From Platycnemis pennipes (lineage: Eukaryota; Arthropoda; Insecta; Odonata; Platycnemididae), in assembly GCA_933228895.1 (NCBI GenBank), contig OW121854.1:93982609-94046608 (forward strand): 64,000 nt of DNA. The letters are read 5' to 3'. Each line of letters opens with the position of its first letter. Within the stretch, counting starts at the first letter, position 1. Under the pieces are notes generated by a model. It was not told the origin of the DNA. It ran no database searches and worked only from the letters and a program-made list of their open reading frames with translations. A program made the translations under genes and the position numbers. Of this stretch, positions 10,761 through 22,803 are shown in pieces.

Positions 10761-11612
10761 CTTTTAAATTTTATCACTGTTATGTAACCTACTATGAGAC
10801 GCGGGGGCTATATATATCTTCGCGGCGATTTAGCCTGTACTAAAACAAACGATGTTATAGTGATTTCCGACCTAATACTTCTAACAATTTGAACTCACCG
10901 ATAAGCCTATTAGAACACCTATTCAAAAACCTAGCTTCTCATTGCCGCACACTATTCTGGTATCTAATTTACTTTCTGGATCCCCTATACCACAATTTAG
11001 GTCAGGTGTAGCTCTAGTAACACCGCTCTTTCATCTTCACATCACATGTTCTAAGGAGTCTTTTATAAATCTTAGCTTTCTAATGTCTTGACAGCATGAT
11101 TTCCAGATGTTTTTCCCACACTATAGGTCATTGGGTGAGGATGGAAACTGAATGTACACTTCCGTGATGTGAGTGAGGAAAGGGATGTAAAAAACAAGAA
11201 CTGTGAAAAGGACGAACAAGAAAGTTCTGGAGATAGTAAATAAGCAAAGAAAGTTGATGACGAAAGAATGAGAAGACAGAAAAAGTGGATGGTACGTACA
11301 GTTAAATAGGTTCCAGGGTGTTTTGCAAGATATGATAGAGGAAAGAATATAGCAAGCGGGGTGGTTGAGGAGAAGATTGGATGGATGGCTCGGAAGAAGT
11401 AGTAGGTTTTTTTTAGCGTACTACGATATCTAAGGTCATTTCGTTTCAGATAGAATCGAGAGAGGTAGGATAGGTATATATCTAAACTTGGCCATCCTGT
11501 CAAATATTTTCATGGATATCAGACACTTCCTTAACCAGTAAAACACTAATTATGATATAGATATTGGTAATACTTAATAGTACACCTAAATATTTCACAG
11601 GTTAGACGCTAA
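10761..11612. other. Spacer, no gene accepted
   Basis: A 143-codon - strand frame (11072-11503) is a Ser/Phe/Leu-rich reading of a purine-rich + strand and is rejected as a gene. Nothing else was seen. Confidence 0.5.
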
Positions 11613-11780
11613 GTGAACGGAAAGAATGGAAAAGGCAGGCCTCGTATGAGGTATATGGAGCAAGTTGTGAAGGATGTAAAAGAGAGGAGCTACGTCAATA
11701 TGAAGAGGTTGGCCGATAGAAGAATCGAGTGGAGAGCTGCGTCAAACCAATCCTAGGATTGTTGACCGATGATGATGACG
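11613..11780 (+). mobile_element. LINE-L 3' end (reverse-transcriptase C-terminus)
   Basis: A frame from 11613 to the stop at 11754-11756 encodes the last 47 residues of a non-LTR retrotransposon ORF2, including NGKNGKGRPR, VVKDVKERSYVNMKRL and EWRAASNQS. This C-terminal block is common in insect endonuclease-reverse transcriptase proteins. The 3' UTR is very short and ends in a GATGATGATGA tail near 11779, typical of the family here. Everything upstream is truncated. Among the window's LINE-L copies this tail is the best preserved. Confidence 0.85.
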
Positions 11781-12643
11781 CTAATATTTCAATTAAACAG
11801 GTAAATGGAAATTAATTCATTTAGAGAAATGGGTTGAGGGAGAAAACAGGAAACCTGTGTGGATCCACGGCAGAAAAATTGAAAGGAAAGAGAGGAAGCA
11901 TTCCGAAATAAGTTTTGAGGATTGTTGTTTTTGTCTGAAACGTGAGGGAGGTATGTCAACTTCGGTGGTCGTTGGTAGGTAGCGCGCGCATCGTTCCGGC
12001 GCATCATTTACGTTAATTGAGCAACGAGCGAGGTTGGGAAGTTGCAAAGGCCTGATTCTGCCACGTGAGTTCATGATGTATTCACGGCGCTTTTTTTGCC
12101 CTTAAAGTACCTTCCCCCGCATGAATAAGGGTGGGGAATTAATCAGCGCCGGGTTAATTAGTTCCTGGGGGAGCTGTTAAAAAAATACAGAGAGCGAACA
12201 TTAAAATGGAAAAATGAAGCGTTCGCAAGGAGATAATTGCAGAGTAGAGGAGGAACAAGACGACCAATACGGTATCGCGGTGCTATGAGGAGCATTAAAC
12301 ACCATTGCGCGCAAAAGAGCGATGGGCCAGCAAAAGTTAGTGGGCTCCCTTAAGTAATAACTACTCTAAAAACACAGGCAAATAAATCACGAATAAATTT
12401 ACTGGGAGTTGATACGGTGGATATGGCGTTTCATTCTCATCTCGTAGACCTCGATTTAAATCCTGGCAAGAGCAAAGATTCCGCAGAGTAATATAAGTTA
12501 GTAGTAATAGTATGCTGTCAGAAGAGCACGAGAGCGATCATAAAGTATGCGTTTTAGACAGCGGATCATAAATTCTCCGTTTTAGACGACGGGAATGTCC
12601 TCGAACATGTCCACCCAAACCAAAGCTCTAAGATACATTCTGA
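11781..12643. other. Spacer with a G+C-richer block
   Basis: About 11960-12310 is richer in CpG than its surroundings and includes GCGCGCGCAT. The overlapping - strand frames here have no recognisable similarity. Confidence 0.4.
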
Positions 12644-13009
12644 GTATTAGATTGGTTGGTTATTTAGCGGAGGCGACCGACAGCTCATTTCATGTGAACG
12701 TCATTTGCGCCAGTTAGGATACGTGGATAATTGAGTAATGGTAGGAGTTTTCAGGGAACGGAGGAAGGGTGGAGAGAAACCGGCGTCGGCATTAGCCTAC
12801 TCTTAACGAAAGGCTCCAAAGGGACCACGGCTTAACGTCCCATCCGACGGACGGAGTACTGAACTTGAAATGTCCTCCGCTAGGCACTCAAGTGGGGACC
12901 GGTTTTCCACAGAAAAATCCGCCACTGCCGGGAATCGAACCCGGGCCCTCGGGAAGGGAGGCTAGTACTCTAGCCACCACACCAACCCGATCCCCCCTGC
13001 GTATTAGAT
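12644..13009 (-). mobile_element. Full-length SINE-A with 9-bp target-site duplication
   Basis: Exact 9-bp repeats GTATTAGAT (12644-12652 and 13001-13009) flank the body (12653-13000). In - orientation the tRNA head has a perfect B box GGTTCGATTCC and the usual GTGTGGTGGCTAGAGTACT. The 3' tail carries a small insertion (TTTCATGTGAACG on +) not seen in the other copies. A clean duplication and a near-consensus head suggest a comparatively young copy. Confidence 0.92.
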
Positions 13010-13127
13010 ATTTCTTGGAAACTGAAAGGTGCGCAAGGAATGAAACTGTCCCCCAACTCTGACGAGGAAATTAAAATCTAGCTCTATCCTTATGAATCAG
13101 ACCAACCTTCGAGTTTAACAATAACTT

Positions 13128-13268
13128 GCGAGAGCACTTCCAATTCAGCATTCTGCCCCTCGGATAGGACGTTAAACTGAAGACCTTTTGGCGGAAAATA
13201 GTTGGGCTACAGGCTTGCTACAGGCTTGCTACAGGCGCTGGGTTTCTATCCACCCTCCCCGTCCTGTA
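13128..13268 (+). mobile_element. Diverged SINE-A body with short tandem repeat
   Basis: GAGAGCACTTCCAATTCAGC and GGATAGGACGTTAA match the SINE-A core in order, and GCGCTGGGTTTCTATCCACC matches the later segment. Between them an 11-bp unit (ctacaggcttg) is repeated in tandem at about 13208-13238. Both ends are lost. Confidence 0.6.
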
Positions 13269-13841
13269 AACTAGGGTCTCAGTATAAACATTGCTATTAT
13301 TAATAAGAAGGTGATGAATAATGCTGCTTCTTCATTTTCGCCTAGAACCATGCAAGAATTTTACATCTCCAGTTGTTTCAGCCATATTTTCGTCCTTGAC
13401 TTAAGAGATGACAAAAAGACAAATTATAAGCATAAATTAGATCGATTTCATGGAAGTAATAAATTATCTCTTTTCATAAACAAATTTTTAAGATAGGAGG
13501 TAGTTGAAGATTGATTAGAAAATTTGAGAGATAAATATTAGTATTTTAAGAAAATTTGCTCCACTTTATGGGCTATGAATTGAGATTCTCAGAAAGTTTT
13601 GAGCAAACTATATTTGAACTTTACGGATTTACTACTCAAGAGAGTACAACATAATTAATTACTTGCGTGGGATTCGTTCACCTACGGGGCTACAGGAAGT
13701 TCACATGATATTGCTCAAAGGATAAATAAATAAATCTTATTTGACCTGATTTTTCATGAGTGCTTTAGAGAAGCAACTTTTTTGAAGCAGTTAACACTTC
13801 TTCATAATGCTTATTTAGTTACTCTAAGTATATGGCTTGGA
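13269..13841. other. A+T-rich spacer
   Basis: No repeat or accepted frame. The 61-codon frame at 13311-13496 has no recognisable similarity. Confidence 0.5.
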
Positions 13842-14190
13842 ATTACAAGGCTTAAGGGGATCGGGTGGTGTGGTGGCTAGAGTAGTGCCCTCCATCCCGA
13901 GGGCCCGGGTTCGATTGCCGGCAGTGGCGGATTATTCAGTGGAAAACCGGTCCCCACTTGAGTGCCTAGTGGAGGGCATTTCAAGGTCAGTACTCCGTCC
14001 GTCGGATGTGACGTTAAGCCGTGGTCCCCTTGGCGCCTTTCGTTAAGAGTAGGCTAATGCCGACGCCGGTTTCTCTCCACCCTTCCTCCGTTCCCTGAAA
14101 ACTCCTACCATTACCCATTTATCCTAGATGGCGCAAATGACCTCAGCTGTCGGTCGCCTCCCCTAAATAACCAACCATTACAAGGCTTAA
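13842..14190 (+). mobile_element. Full-length SINE-A with 14-bp target-site duplication
   Basis: Exact 14-bp repeats ATTACAAGGCTTAA (13842-13855 and 14177-14190) bound the body (13856-14176). The head shows GGATCGGGTGGTGTGGTGGC and a B box GGTTCGATTGCC. The core contains CTCCGTCCGTCGGATGTGAC. The 3' end again reads CGGTCGCCTCCCCTAAATAA then CCAACC. This copy and that at 1262-1591 agree over nearly their whole length, so their shared sequence is a good working consensus for the family. Confidence 0.93.
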
Positions 14191-17064
14191 CATTATTGCT
14201 GTCCTATACAGACCCTGTAGGGAAACAAGTTACTAACTTCATTTAAATAGGAATCATGAAAATGTTAGAGGAAGAAGAAGACAACTTTTACTGGCGAAAC
14301 TTGTGTAAGTGATTGCTTTATGAAAATTTTGTAAGCATCGTAGGCTAATTGTCAGGCTACCACGACGGTCATGTGCATTTCACTTGTATTTGGGTGACCC
14401 ATGTCAAAGTAAGTTTGGGAGCCATTGACTTAGATAGTTTAACATTGGACTCCAGTAAGCCTACAAGGTGCTGTACCATTAACTTAATTCTTTACGAATC
14501 AGGAGGAGGAGATTGATGAGACATCTAAGCCATGATGTAAATTTCTACGGTCAAGAAAAAAGGCCAAAATGATCGTTCTTGGATTCATGAATGAAGATCC
14601 CAACAATTTAAAATTTATTTGAAATATTTACTGGCATCAGAGTTAACACTTTCCCTGGTAGCAAACAAAGACGTGTTAACAGCATCGTTACTCACGCAGG
14701 CAGGGATTTTCACGGACCGGAAAGAAAACAAGTTTTTCAAATGGATAGAGAGATTGCGTCCATGTATTTCCTTCCAAAAACCCTGATCTTGTAACCCACC
14801 CTTAACGTTCCTCTAAATAAAACATAACGAAGAGAACCTTCGCCTAAATGCTTGCATCAGTTTGGACGCTAACGGGTGCAAATCCAATTTCAATCAGAGA
14901 ACTTTGGCAAAGGGTGTTTTTCATTACAACCTGTTTCCTCCATCTGTTTCCTTCCCTTTTTATAACCACAAATGTGAACCGTTGGGTAACTCAACATTAA
15001 ACACGCATTGCCGTCAAAGAAATAACCAAATTATTATTACAATATACCTAGTTCAACTGTTTAGTTAATTCTATTTACCTCAGAACAAAGAAACAACATA
15101 TACAGTGTAACTGCTAATTTCAAGCTTTTATTATGATAATGGGAGATAGAAAATTCACAAACTTGTCATGATAAGTAATGATTTAGACAAATGTGGCATT
15201 GGCCCAACTACACAAGAAATTTTGTACAATATCTACACTGTCATTCATTAAGAATTCCACGTTTAAGTGAAAATGAAGACTAAAAATACATTGATTATTC
15301 TAAGTATTTTCCCTGGTTATATCAATTATTGTGAAAATCTACTTGATTTTATGCTAAAAAATTTTATTCTAAACCTCTATCTTACAATCCTAATGGTGAT
15401 TAAAAATTAGTTCAACGCACTCGATGTTTGGAATGTGTGTGATAACAAACGGCCATGGCTTCAGCAAAGACATGGCATAATAAATTGCTCACAAAATGTG
15501 CCGTGAAAACTGCTTGTTACACAATTATTTTCATCACCAAGAATGTTACACTTTTTCACAAATTGAAATTTTATGTTTTACATTTAATTAAGTTCAAATC
15601 TATCTTAAAAAGAATCATCAGATTGATTTTTTTAAGTCTGAAGTTTGGTCACGCTATCCAGAAAATCGTAACAAGGAGGTGAGGGGAAGGAATGTGTTTA
15701 GGTAGCATCAATAAAGAGGTTAAAATATTTTAGAGAGAGAGAACCCACGCTCTCATTAGATGAAATTCATTCTGAGTGGTAAAGCGGAAAAAAACACAGC
15801 CTACGTTGACAACCCAATTAAGAGGTAATTACATTCGGAATATCAATCTCTTGACGGTATCATAACATAAATTAGTCAGTTTACAGTTTAACATAGACAC
15901 ATATAGTTAATAATGGCCAGAAATTTTTACTACAGCATTACGTTTTCACAACACCGAATTTTTTTACATATCTAATGGCAACGTGAATGATTCCACCATA
16001 GCACTAGTTATTGTGCGATTTTTTTACGAAGACCGAGCTCTCAACTAAGACTACAGTATTTGATAAGACACCAAGTCGCATCTATACTTACGAGCGTATT
16101 TTAAAAAAATGTCATAATATTGGAAAAAAGTATGTCCAAAATTAGCCAGTTTTTATACTTATTTTCCTTTCACATGGTTCTTTCAACCAGCTATTTTTTG
16201 GTCACCTTGCATCAGGGTACTAAAAGTCTTCGCAGCTATTATTTTTAGATAGGGCATGAGTGATCAGGAACTAATCAACAATTAATGGAAAAATTCCTTT
16301 TCAGCAGTTAGAACAAATCTTCAAGCATGCGACCACATGATCCTAGTGTCAACATTATTACATCATCATAACCAAAATGATGTCACATAGGTAACGTACA
16401 AGTGCTAGCAGAAAGCGCGGTTGAAAACTGCCATCAACTCTCATCTTGTACAAAGCAATGACGTCAAACCAGACTATGATTAACGTTTTTCTCATCAAGG
16501 AGAATGTTTTATCAGGCGCTGTCGGATGTAATATTCCAGAAAATCAACTGTCTCATGTTGGAGATGGAGAAAAAAATGTGGTTTCACTTCATCGGAGCTG
16601 AATTTATCGTGAGGATTCCGATTCGGGGTTACTTCGATCCCTTATTAAACGGGACGTAGAACGTTCCTCAATTCCCGAAGAGAGAGAGAAATAGGGAGGG
16701 AGAAAGGCTTGCCCAGCGGCGGTAATCTGTTCGGACCAAAGCAGTCAATGACTCTCCCGGCAGAAAGAGTGAATGGCGGAAAGAGAGGATCGTCGAGACG
16801 TGAGGCTGAGCGATATTGCAGCGAGTCGAATGCGATTCGATACGGCTTTTAAAAGAGACTCAAAGGTAGAATTCTTACAGCTATTACATTCGGCCGCATT
16901 TCACAGCTCGCACGTACGATGCTCAGAGGAATCGATTTAAAAAGGTCCTACCAGTAAAATGGAAACTATGTAATTTTATTCACCCTTTTAAGCCTCGTAT
17001 GGAATAATATATTCTGGTTAGGTATTTACACCAACAGAATCCTGCCTTTTCATTCCATATTTTT
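14191..17064. other. 2.9 kb without recognised genes
   Basis: A+T-rich to about 16590. From 16600 to 16920 there is a CpG- and purine-rich block (GAAGAGAGAGAGAAATAGGG near 16677) without an assignable frame. Short frames at 14862-15068 and 15455-15682 are not convincing. Confidence 0.45.
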
Positions 17065-17330
17065 CATCTACATCTACACGATACCCTGCAAGCCACCGCG
17101 AGGGTGTGTGGCAGAGGGTGAAGATCACCAAGCATGCACTACCGACATGCAATCAAGCAACTATAGGGTCTCATGCAACTAGATTGTTAGTATCTATAGT
17201 ATTTAAGGGATTAAAAATGCATTATGCACTACAGAATACTCTAAAATATTTCTACTACCTATACCTTTGCTATGCTGTCTATTATGTTCTCTTATAGTAC
17301 GGGGGAAAAATGACATTTTGAATCTATCGG
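17065..17330 (+). repeat. Repeat-C copy with conserved head
   Basis: ATCTACATCTACACGATACC followed by CTGCAAGCCACCGCGAGGGT and GTGTGGCAGAGGGTG is the most complete head of this family in the window. GGGGGAAAAATGACATTTT near 17303 matches a block downstream of the copy at 10226. Sequences starting with CATCTACATCTAC are widespread in insect genomes; I cannot say which transposon they come from. Confidence 0.65.
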
Positions 17331-17529
17331 TACAACAATCTATCTCTTTAATTTTATTTATCTGGTCGAATATAGCATAATACGCTGGTGTTTTTAATAT
17401 GTGCATAACATCTTCAGTAAAGCTATCCGATTGAAATTTCTCTAATAGATTTAATCTGTACTTTAACCTACGCTCTGGTAATGATTCCCAACCTAATTCT
17501 TTTCGGATAATTATATGGGCTCAATGATG

Positions 17530-17620
17530 TGAATCAGTTCACATCTACATAATACCCTGCATGATATATTAAATATAATATAATGCAATATTATAAGGGT
17601 GTTTAACAGGGGGTGAACCA
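17530..17620 (+). repeat. Second repeat-C copy, rearranged
   Basis: CACATCTACATAATACCCTG matches the family head. The next block is replaced by an A+T-rich insert (about 17561-17595) before AGGGTGTTTAACAGGGGGTG. It lies 400 bp downstream of the previous copy in the same orientation. Confidence 0.6.
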
Positions 17621-17948
17621 TAAACAGGCATACATTATCAATTACAGAGAATAAGTTTACTCCTATTGCCACGCAGACGTGCAAAATAACTACTCCTTGC
17701 ATTTGCTACGCATATACAACTAAGAAGCACAATGCTATCCCGTAAGGAAAATGGTAAACAATCAGTAACGAGACACGTGAATGTTCGCTAAAATCGACAT
17801 AAAATTGCAGGTTCAAACAATCAGTTAGTTTACAAAATTGTCAGTTTACTTTGCGACACATCCTGCTATCTGTACACAGCTATCTGGCTTCAGAATAAAA
17901 TGTCATTTTTACGATAAATGTAAAATGTTAATTTTCTCATGAAATAAA
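17621..17948. other. A+T-rich spacer
   Basis: Nothing recognised between the repeat-C copy and the inverted repeat at 17949. Confidence 0.5.
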
Positions 17949-18178
17949 ATATCAATGAAATAGATGCACCGATGGATCTTAGTTTGGGAGATTTAAACGA
18001 AAAACTGTTGTTAATCTTGGCAAAGGGGTTATATTTATTTGTCATAGTGCTGCTTTTCACTCTACGGGTGGATTAAGCATGGATGGAGTAAGTTTTTCTT
18101 TTTAAGATTAAGATTGAGTAAGTTTTTCGTTTAAATCTCCCAAACTAAGATCCATCGGTGCATCTATTTCATTGATAT
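17949..18178. repeat. Exact 58-bp inverted repeat with 114-bp spacer
   Basis: The arms 17949-18006 and 18121-18178 are exact reverse complements over all 58 bases (left arm begins ATATCAATGAAATAGATGCA). The spacer (18007-18120) contains GAGTAAGTTTTT twice close to the right arm (about 18086 and 18115). I found no flanking direct repeat and no transposase frame. It could be a small fold-back element or an inverted duplication made during DNA repair or replication. Complete identity suggests it is young or has been homogenised. Confidence 0.9.
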
Positions 18179-19204
18179 GTTGTTCAATTGCTTCATATTT
18201 TCGAGGGGGACTTGCACTGGTAAAAATGTTTGAAAAAAAATGTGGCCATCTAACCAACAGCACATTTAGGAGCTTTGATTTATCTATTATAGATTTAGGT
18301 ATGATATCGGATTACGGCAGTATTTTCTACTAGCTAAAGTTCAAATCGCGGAATTTCTTATTTATCTACACTTCTGCAGTAGCGGCGGAAGCACCATATG
18401 ATGTGATTGAAAGATTAAATTAAAACTTCCACTGAACGGACGTATTAAAGACTTGATCGAAGGGAATCGATCATATTGCACGATACTAAGTTTAAGTTTA
18501 CGACAGAATGCCACTGTACGTCAGTCGATTATCAACCTTGACGCTTAAGGAAAGTTCAAGCAATCAGAGTATGGATATATCTGATATTTAAATGAAAGTG
18601 CATTGATCCTAGTCTGATACAGTGCCAGAAGAGAATCTGCTCCAGCAATAACCGCTTTCACACTAATCAATATCCCGATAACCCCATTGGCTCCAGTCAC
18701 ATTCTCGTCAGTGGAAATTTGTTTTTTTTTCTGGTTGCATTTAGCTTTAAAATATTTCAACCCCATCAAAAGCCCGTGGGACGAAAAATTTCCAGGGACT
18801 GTAAGAAGGGACAAGAGGCCCCCGAAATCAAAATAAATCTACTCTTTGGGGCCATCCATATGTTATGTATCGCTGATTTTCCACTTCTTCGACCCATTAC
18901 AGGTCTGTAATGGTCTTTATTATACTTTAAGACCACCATCCCTTAAATTACGCAACGCTGTCAGTGAACTCTCTTTTGGTGAATGATAATACTGATATTC
19001 TTTATCAACATCTCAATTATTTCCGATTACCATTATTTAATACTAATTATGTTATGCGTCATCATTGTATTTTGAAGTAAGATTGAATTTTTAGTGTATC
19101 TGGCTTCGAATTGCAATGGAAAGCTGGAAAATCCCCACCAGCGTCGTAACGGATGGCTTTGACCCCACCCCCTCTCTGACGCAAAAAAGTTATAAACGAC
19201 TTAA
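18179..19204. other. Spacer, nothing assigned
   Basis: Contains unrecognised frames at 18545-18814 (-) and 18719-18910 (+). 19130-19200 may be the worn 3' part of the SINE that follows. Confidence 0.4.
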
Positions 19205-19392
19205 CAGACGACGCCAAGGGGTCCAAGATTTAATGTCCTATCTGACGGACGAAGTACTGCAATCATAGTGCGTTCTATGTGGGACTTAAATATGGACCGG
19301 TATCACTGTGAAAAATCTCTGCCACCGCAGGGATTCGAACCTTGGCCACAGAACTGGGATACTACTCCAGCCACCTCTCCGACTCAAACCCC
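19205..19392 (-). mobile_element. Diverged SINE-A core and head
   Basis: The + strand shows CTGACGGACGAAGTACTGCA, GGGATTCGAACCTTGGCC (the inverse of a B box) and CCAGCCACC in the order expected for an inverted SINE-A. Substitutions are numerous and no duplication is visible. Confidence 0.7.
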
Positions 19393-19439
19393 GGCATTCA
19401 ATGGGTTGACTCATAATTAAATAGGAGGTGGAGGTCGGA

Positions 19440-19885
19440 TACGACGTGCTGAACATGAGTAATTCAGAGAGGCCTTTAGCTCAAACATGTGCGGGGCGAG
19501 GAAAATGCCCGGAATACTTGGACCGTGAAATTCAACCGTGGGTCTAACGGATTCATTCCGGAGGACAATTCCCTTTCCCTACCCCTCCCAACTTCCTCCA
19601 TGCATATGCCGTTCTGTGGGTGGAGTTGCCACGGAGAGAATTGTTCCACCTGCCCCGTAAATGGTCGGACGGGAGAGATAGATAGAGAGAGAAGGATTTT
19701 GAAGGGGCTGCGGACTCCACTCCGCTCAAAAGGTGGAGCTCGAATCAATTTCATTGTTCCCACGGACGATGGTGATTTGAGAAATCGTCAGAGAATCGCT
19801 CGAGTGCTCCTGACCAAGCCGGGTGAAATTCCTGCAAAGGTTATTAGTTCTGAAAGAGGAGAGGGAAGTCGGATTCCATTTTAAA
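19440..19885 (+). other. G+C-richer block with an open 131-codon frame of unknown status
   Basis: This block is less A+T-rich than its surroundings and stays open on the + strand from 19489 to 19884. The predicted peptide has a Cys/His cluster early on (CGWSCHGENCSTC, residues about 43-55) and a basic second half, but I do not recognise the protein. An opposing 95-codon frame (19476-19763) is also open, which lowers the value of either. No splice-site pattern decides it. It could be an exon, an old retrocopy or chance. Confidence 0.25.
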
Positions 19886-19989
19886 TAGGATTTTCCCCTC
19901 GTTGGGTTACGTAAAAGATTTTAATATCCGGACAGAATACAGCCTTTCAAACAGTAGTTAACAATTTATGATTCTCCGAAGGGTGTAAA

Positions 19990-20120
19990 GTCTCAAAGAC
20001 CTGGCAAACAAAAGGTCACGGCTTTTAATCCCAGGTTGGGTATTTGGTCCGTGCCTTTCTTAGGATGCGGCTTAGGATTAGGTTAGACGGCGTGACCTAT
20101 ACTATAGTCGGAGCACCTAT
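19990..20120 (+). mobile_element. SINE-B copy (diverged)
   Basis: GGTCACGGCTTTTAATCCCA is a worn B-box region. CTTTCTTAGGAT, GGATTAGGTTAGA and the terminal GTCGGAGCACCT match the SINE-B body in order (compare 28737-28906). Confidence 0.6.
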
Positions 20121-20510
20121 TTATAGCACTAAATTATACTCAATTAAAACTATTTACGTCGTCGATTGTGTTTTCTAATTGGAAAAATTTTTCCAGCCGT
20201 TAGTAACTAACAAAGTCTAAGTCGTTAATGATCTTTCTTGGCAAACTAAGGATTACGGGTATGAATCACACATAGGGCTTGGATAAGTGAAAGTTTTAGG
20301 AATGCGCTTGGGTTAGATATTGTAATATTACTTCAGTGACGAAGGTAAATGCTAACTAATTCTAACTCTCATATTACTACTTGATGCTACATGAATACCT
20401 TTCTTTTCTATACATCGAATATTTTTACGCCAGGTTACATGAAAGAGAAATTAATCTTCAAAACATTTAACGCTTACCTGTGGCTAATCAGGGTAACTAA
20501 TGATATCCAA

Positions 20511-20572
20511 TTTTGAAATTCCCTCACTTTTCCCTGATGGTCTTTACAATTTCCCTGACCAATCGCCAAACG
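20511..20572 (-). repeat. TTCCCTGA-type repeat fragment
   Basis: AATTCCCTCACTTTTCCCTG followed by ATTTCCCTGACCAATCGCCA parallels the longer copy at 22690-22803. The units consist of spaced TTCCCTGA words. Orientation is arbitrary; I do not know the parent element. Confidence 0.5.
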
Positions 20573-21742
20573 GTTTCCTGTTATCGGAATATTTTATTCC
20601 TGCTGAATTAAATTTTCGTCAAAACTCAGAACATTTTAAAAGCTGAAATCAATACATTTAAATCTACAAGTACACCCCAATAGATTAAACCTTCGTAACT
20701 CAAACTCTAATCCAAATCATTCACACTTTTAATAGATTATTTCCCCACGCATTTTTTATTGCAAGACTCCGGCGTAAAAGGGTAAAAACAGCGCATACAG
20801 CATACCCGATGACATCACTCGTGCTTATCATTTATTAAAAATCGTAATTTCTTTGTCTTGAATAACACTGTTGGCTATCATTTTCATATTGCTTGGGTTT
20901 TCAGTTCAATTTATTTAATTTTTGGTAACCCAAACCGTATATCTAATTCCGCTTAAAGCTCTAGATTGGGAAAGTACAGAAAACGCAACCAAAATAGACC
21001 TATCCAGTACGTGGGGAAGATGGTGAGTGAACATGTTTCTACGGGAAAGAATTATTGCCAAGCATTTAAGGGAGTTCTAACCATGATATCATCGTTGTGA
21101 GTTTTATAAAATACTACAATGCCACGTATCTCCCCAATTACTTCTGCTGTCGGCATCGGTCAAAGACAAACGTTATCCTTACTTTACCAGTGACACCAGT
21201 GTGCTTCCAGGCGACCCCCAGAGCAAGTTTCATCTCGTCACTCGGAAGAACTGACGGGGTTTTTATCTCAAGGTCATAAAGTAGCTTTGCGTGAGCATTA
21301 CGGCGCATCTGTCAGAGCGTAAGCAAGTAAACACGTTGAACCCATAACTTTTCGTGCTGAAAGATGGGATGGTAAAATATATAATATGTATAGTTACCAT
21401 TAAAAGTCCATGCATTAATTTCTTACAGTTGAATTTCACATTAGTACGGCATTAAATTGAAGATTTATTATGAAGACGGGGAAGAATCTGACCGATTTTA
21501 AGTTTCTTTAAGACCTGTTGTTTCATTTCATACAATCGAATTGATACCTTCACCGTGGACCAAAATAGCCTTACGTAAAATTGTTACAACGATTCACGAA
21601 AAATCAAATAATGATTCCATAAGAATACTCATGGAGTAGCCGGGGCCGCTAATGCACTGGTGTAAAATCAAATTTTACGTAAAATCGAAATTCTACCATA
21701 TTGGATTGGTTGCATTACGCTGAGTCTCCTGAACCATTACGA
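20573..21742. other. Spacer, nothing recognised
   Basis: A+T-rich; a 60-codon frame at 21097-21279 is unremarkable. Confidence 0.5.
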
Positions 21743-21802
21743 GCATGGTACTAATACATTACTAATACATGGTACTAATACTAACACATGTATCAGTACC
21801 AT
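21743..21802. repeat. Imperfect hairpin with short direct repeats
   Basis: CATGGTACTAATACAT at the left and ATGTATCAGTACCATG at the right are inverted copies with one mismatch. The loop repeats ACTAATACA and CATGGTACTAATAC. ATTACGAGC occurs just outside on both sides. It looks like a local slippage or template-switch product. Confidence 0.6.
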
Positions 21803-22689
21803 GATTACGAGCGTTGGCGCGACCCAGGCGAGCGATCTTTAGCGGCCGCGTATGTTTCCTTCGGTAAAACTCCGGCACAGTTATCACTAAGGTGTGCGAA
21901 AAATACAAACCAAAGCCACGTTGTTGCACTAGTTCAAAATCGGATAGCACGAGTGACCTTCAGAAGCGAATAACAATTTGAGTAACATTGTTATAACGCC
22001 TTGATTGTAAGAGGGAACCAAAAATGTAAAAATATTTGTACAAACAAACAAAACTTAAGCGCGCCACTGCGAGCGAAAACAGGAGGCAATTAGCAACGGC
22101 AGCACCATATTCAGGAATATCATATTTGAAGTGATTTGTGACCTGGCTAAATGGCTTCGAGATGGAGCTAAGGGGGCCATTCAATAATTACGTCGAGGTG
22201 GGGAGGGGAGGAGGACTCCTCTTACTGTCTCACTAGGGGGGGTATAGGAATCGAAGATTATCTTATGTAAGATTCTGTTTACACGGGTGATCGTACTTGT
22301 ATTACCGTTTAAATAATCATCGTCTCGTATTTTTAGAACTGCAAGCACGTTTTTACTACGAGCTAGTGTGCTCCAGCTACCTCTTGACCTGAGTCTCGGA
22401 AGTTAAAAAAAACGAGAGGTAAAATCTTCCGTACAACATAACCTCGGATTCCTTGTGATGAGCGGAATACGTGGTGATCGTGAATACTACTAGGCAAATT
22501 CCGCATTAAGGATATACAAAATGGATACATTGTACGACTGATTCACAACTAAATAAGATTCACAAGTGAATGTTCAACGAATTGACGGGGCTTATCCTAC
22601 GCACGTCAGCGACGGACATTAGTTTAGTTGGCAAAATAAAGAGCGGGAAAGACTGCCCGATAAACGTAATGGTAGAAAAATAATGAGAA
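21803..22689. other. Spacer, nothing recognised
   Basis: Frames at 21762-21973 and 21960-22184 overlap on opposite strands and have no similarity I know. 22193-22240 is G-rich. Confidence 0.45.
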
Positions 22690-22803
22690 TTTCCTATCCC
22701 AGTTTCTCCCTGACTGTTACGAAAATTCCCTGACTTTTCCAGAACTTCAAAATTCCCTGACAATTCCAGGTTTTCCCGGTTTTCCCTGACGATCGCCACC
22801 CTG
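22690..22803 (-). repeat. TTCCCTGA-type repeat
   Basis: Five or more spaced words of the form TTCCCTGA/TTCC (for example AATTCCCTGACAATTCCAGG) end at GATCGCCACCCTG. The regular spacing makes it look like a degenerate minisatellite inside a dispersed repeat; the same pattern recurs at 20511-20572. Confidence 0.55.

Noticed and set aside
11072..11503. 143-codon - strand frame
   Set aside because: Composition is Ser/Phe/Leu/Thr-rich because the + strand is purine-rich. There are no motifs and no matching neighbours.
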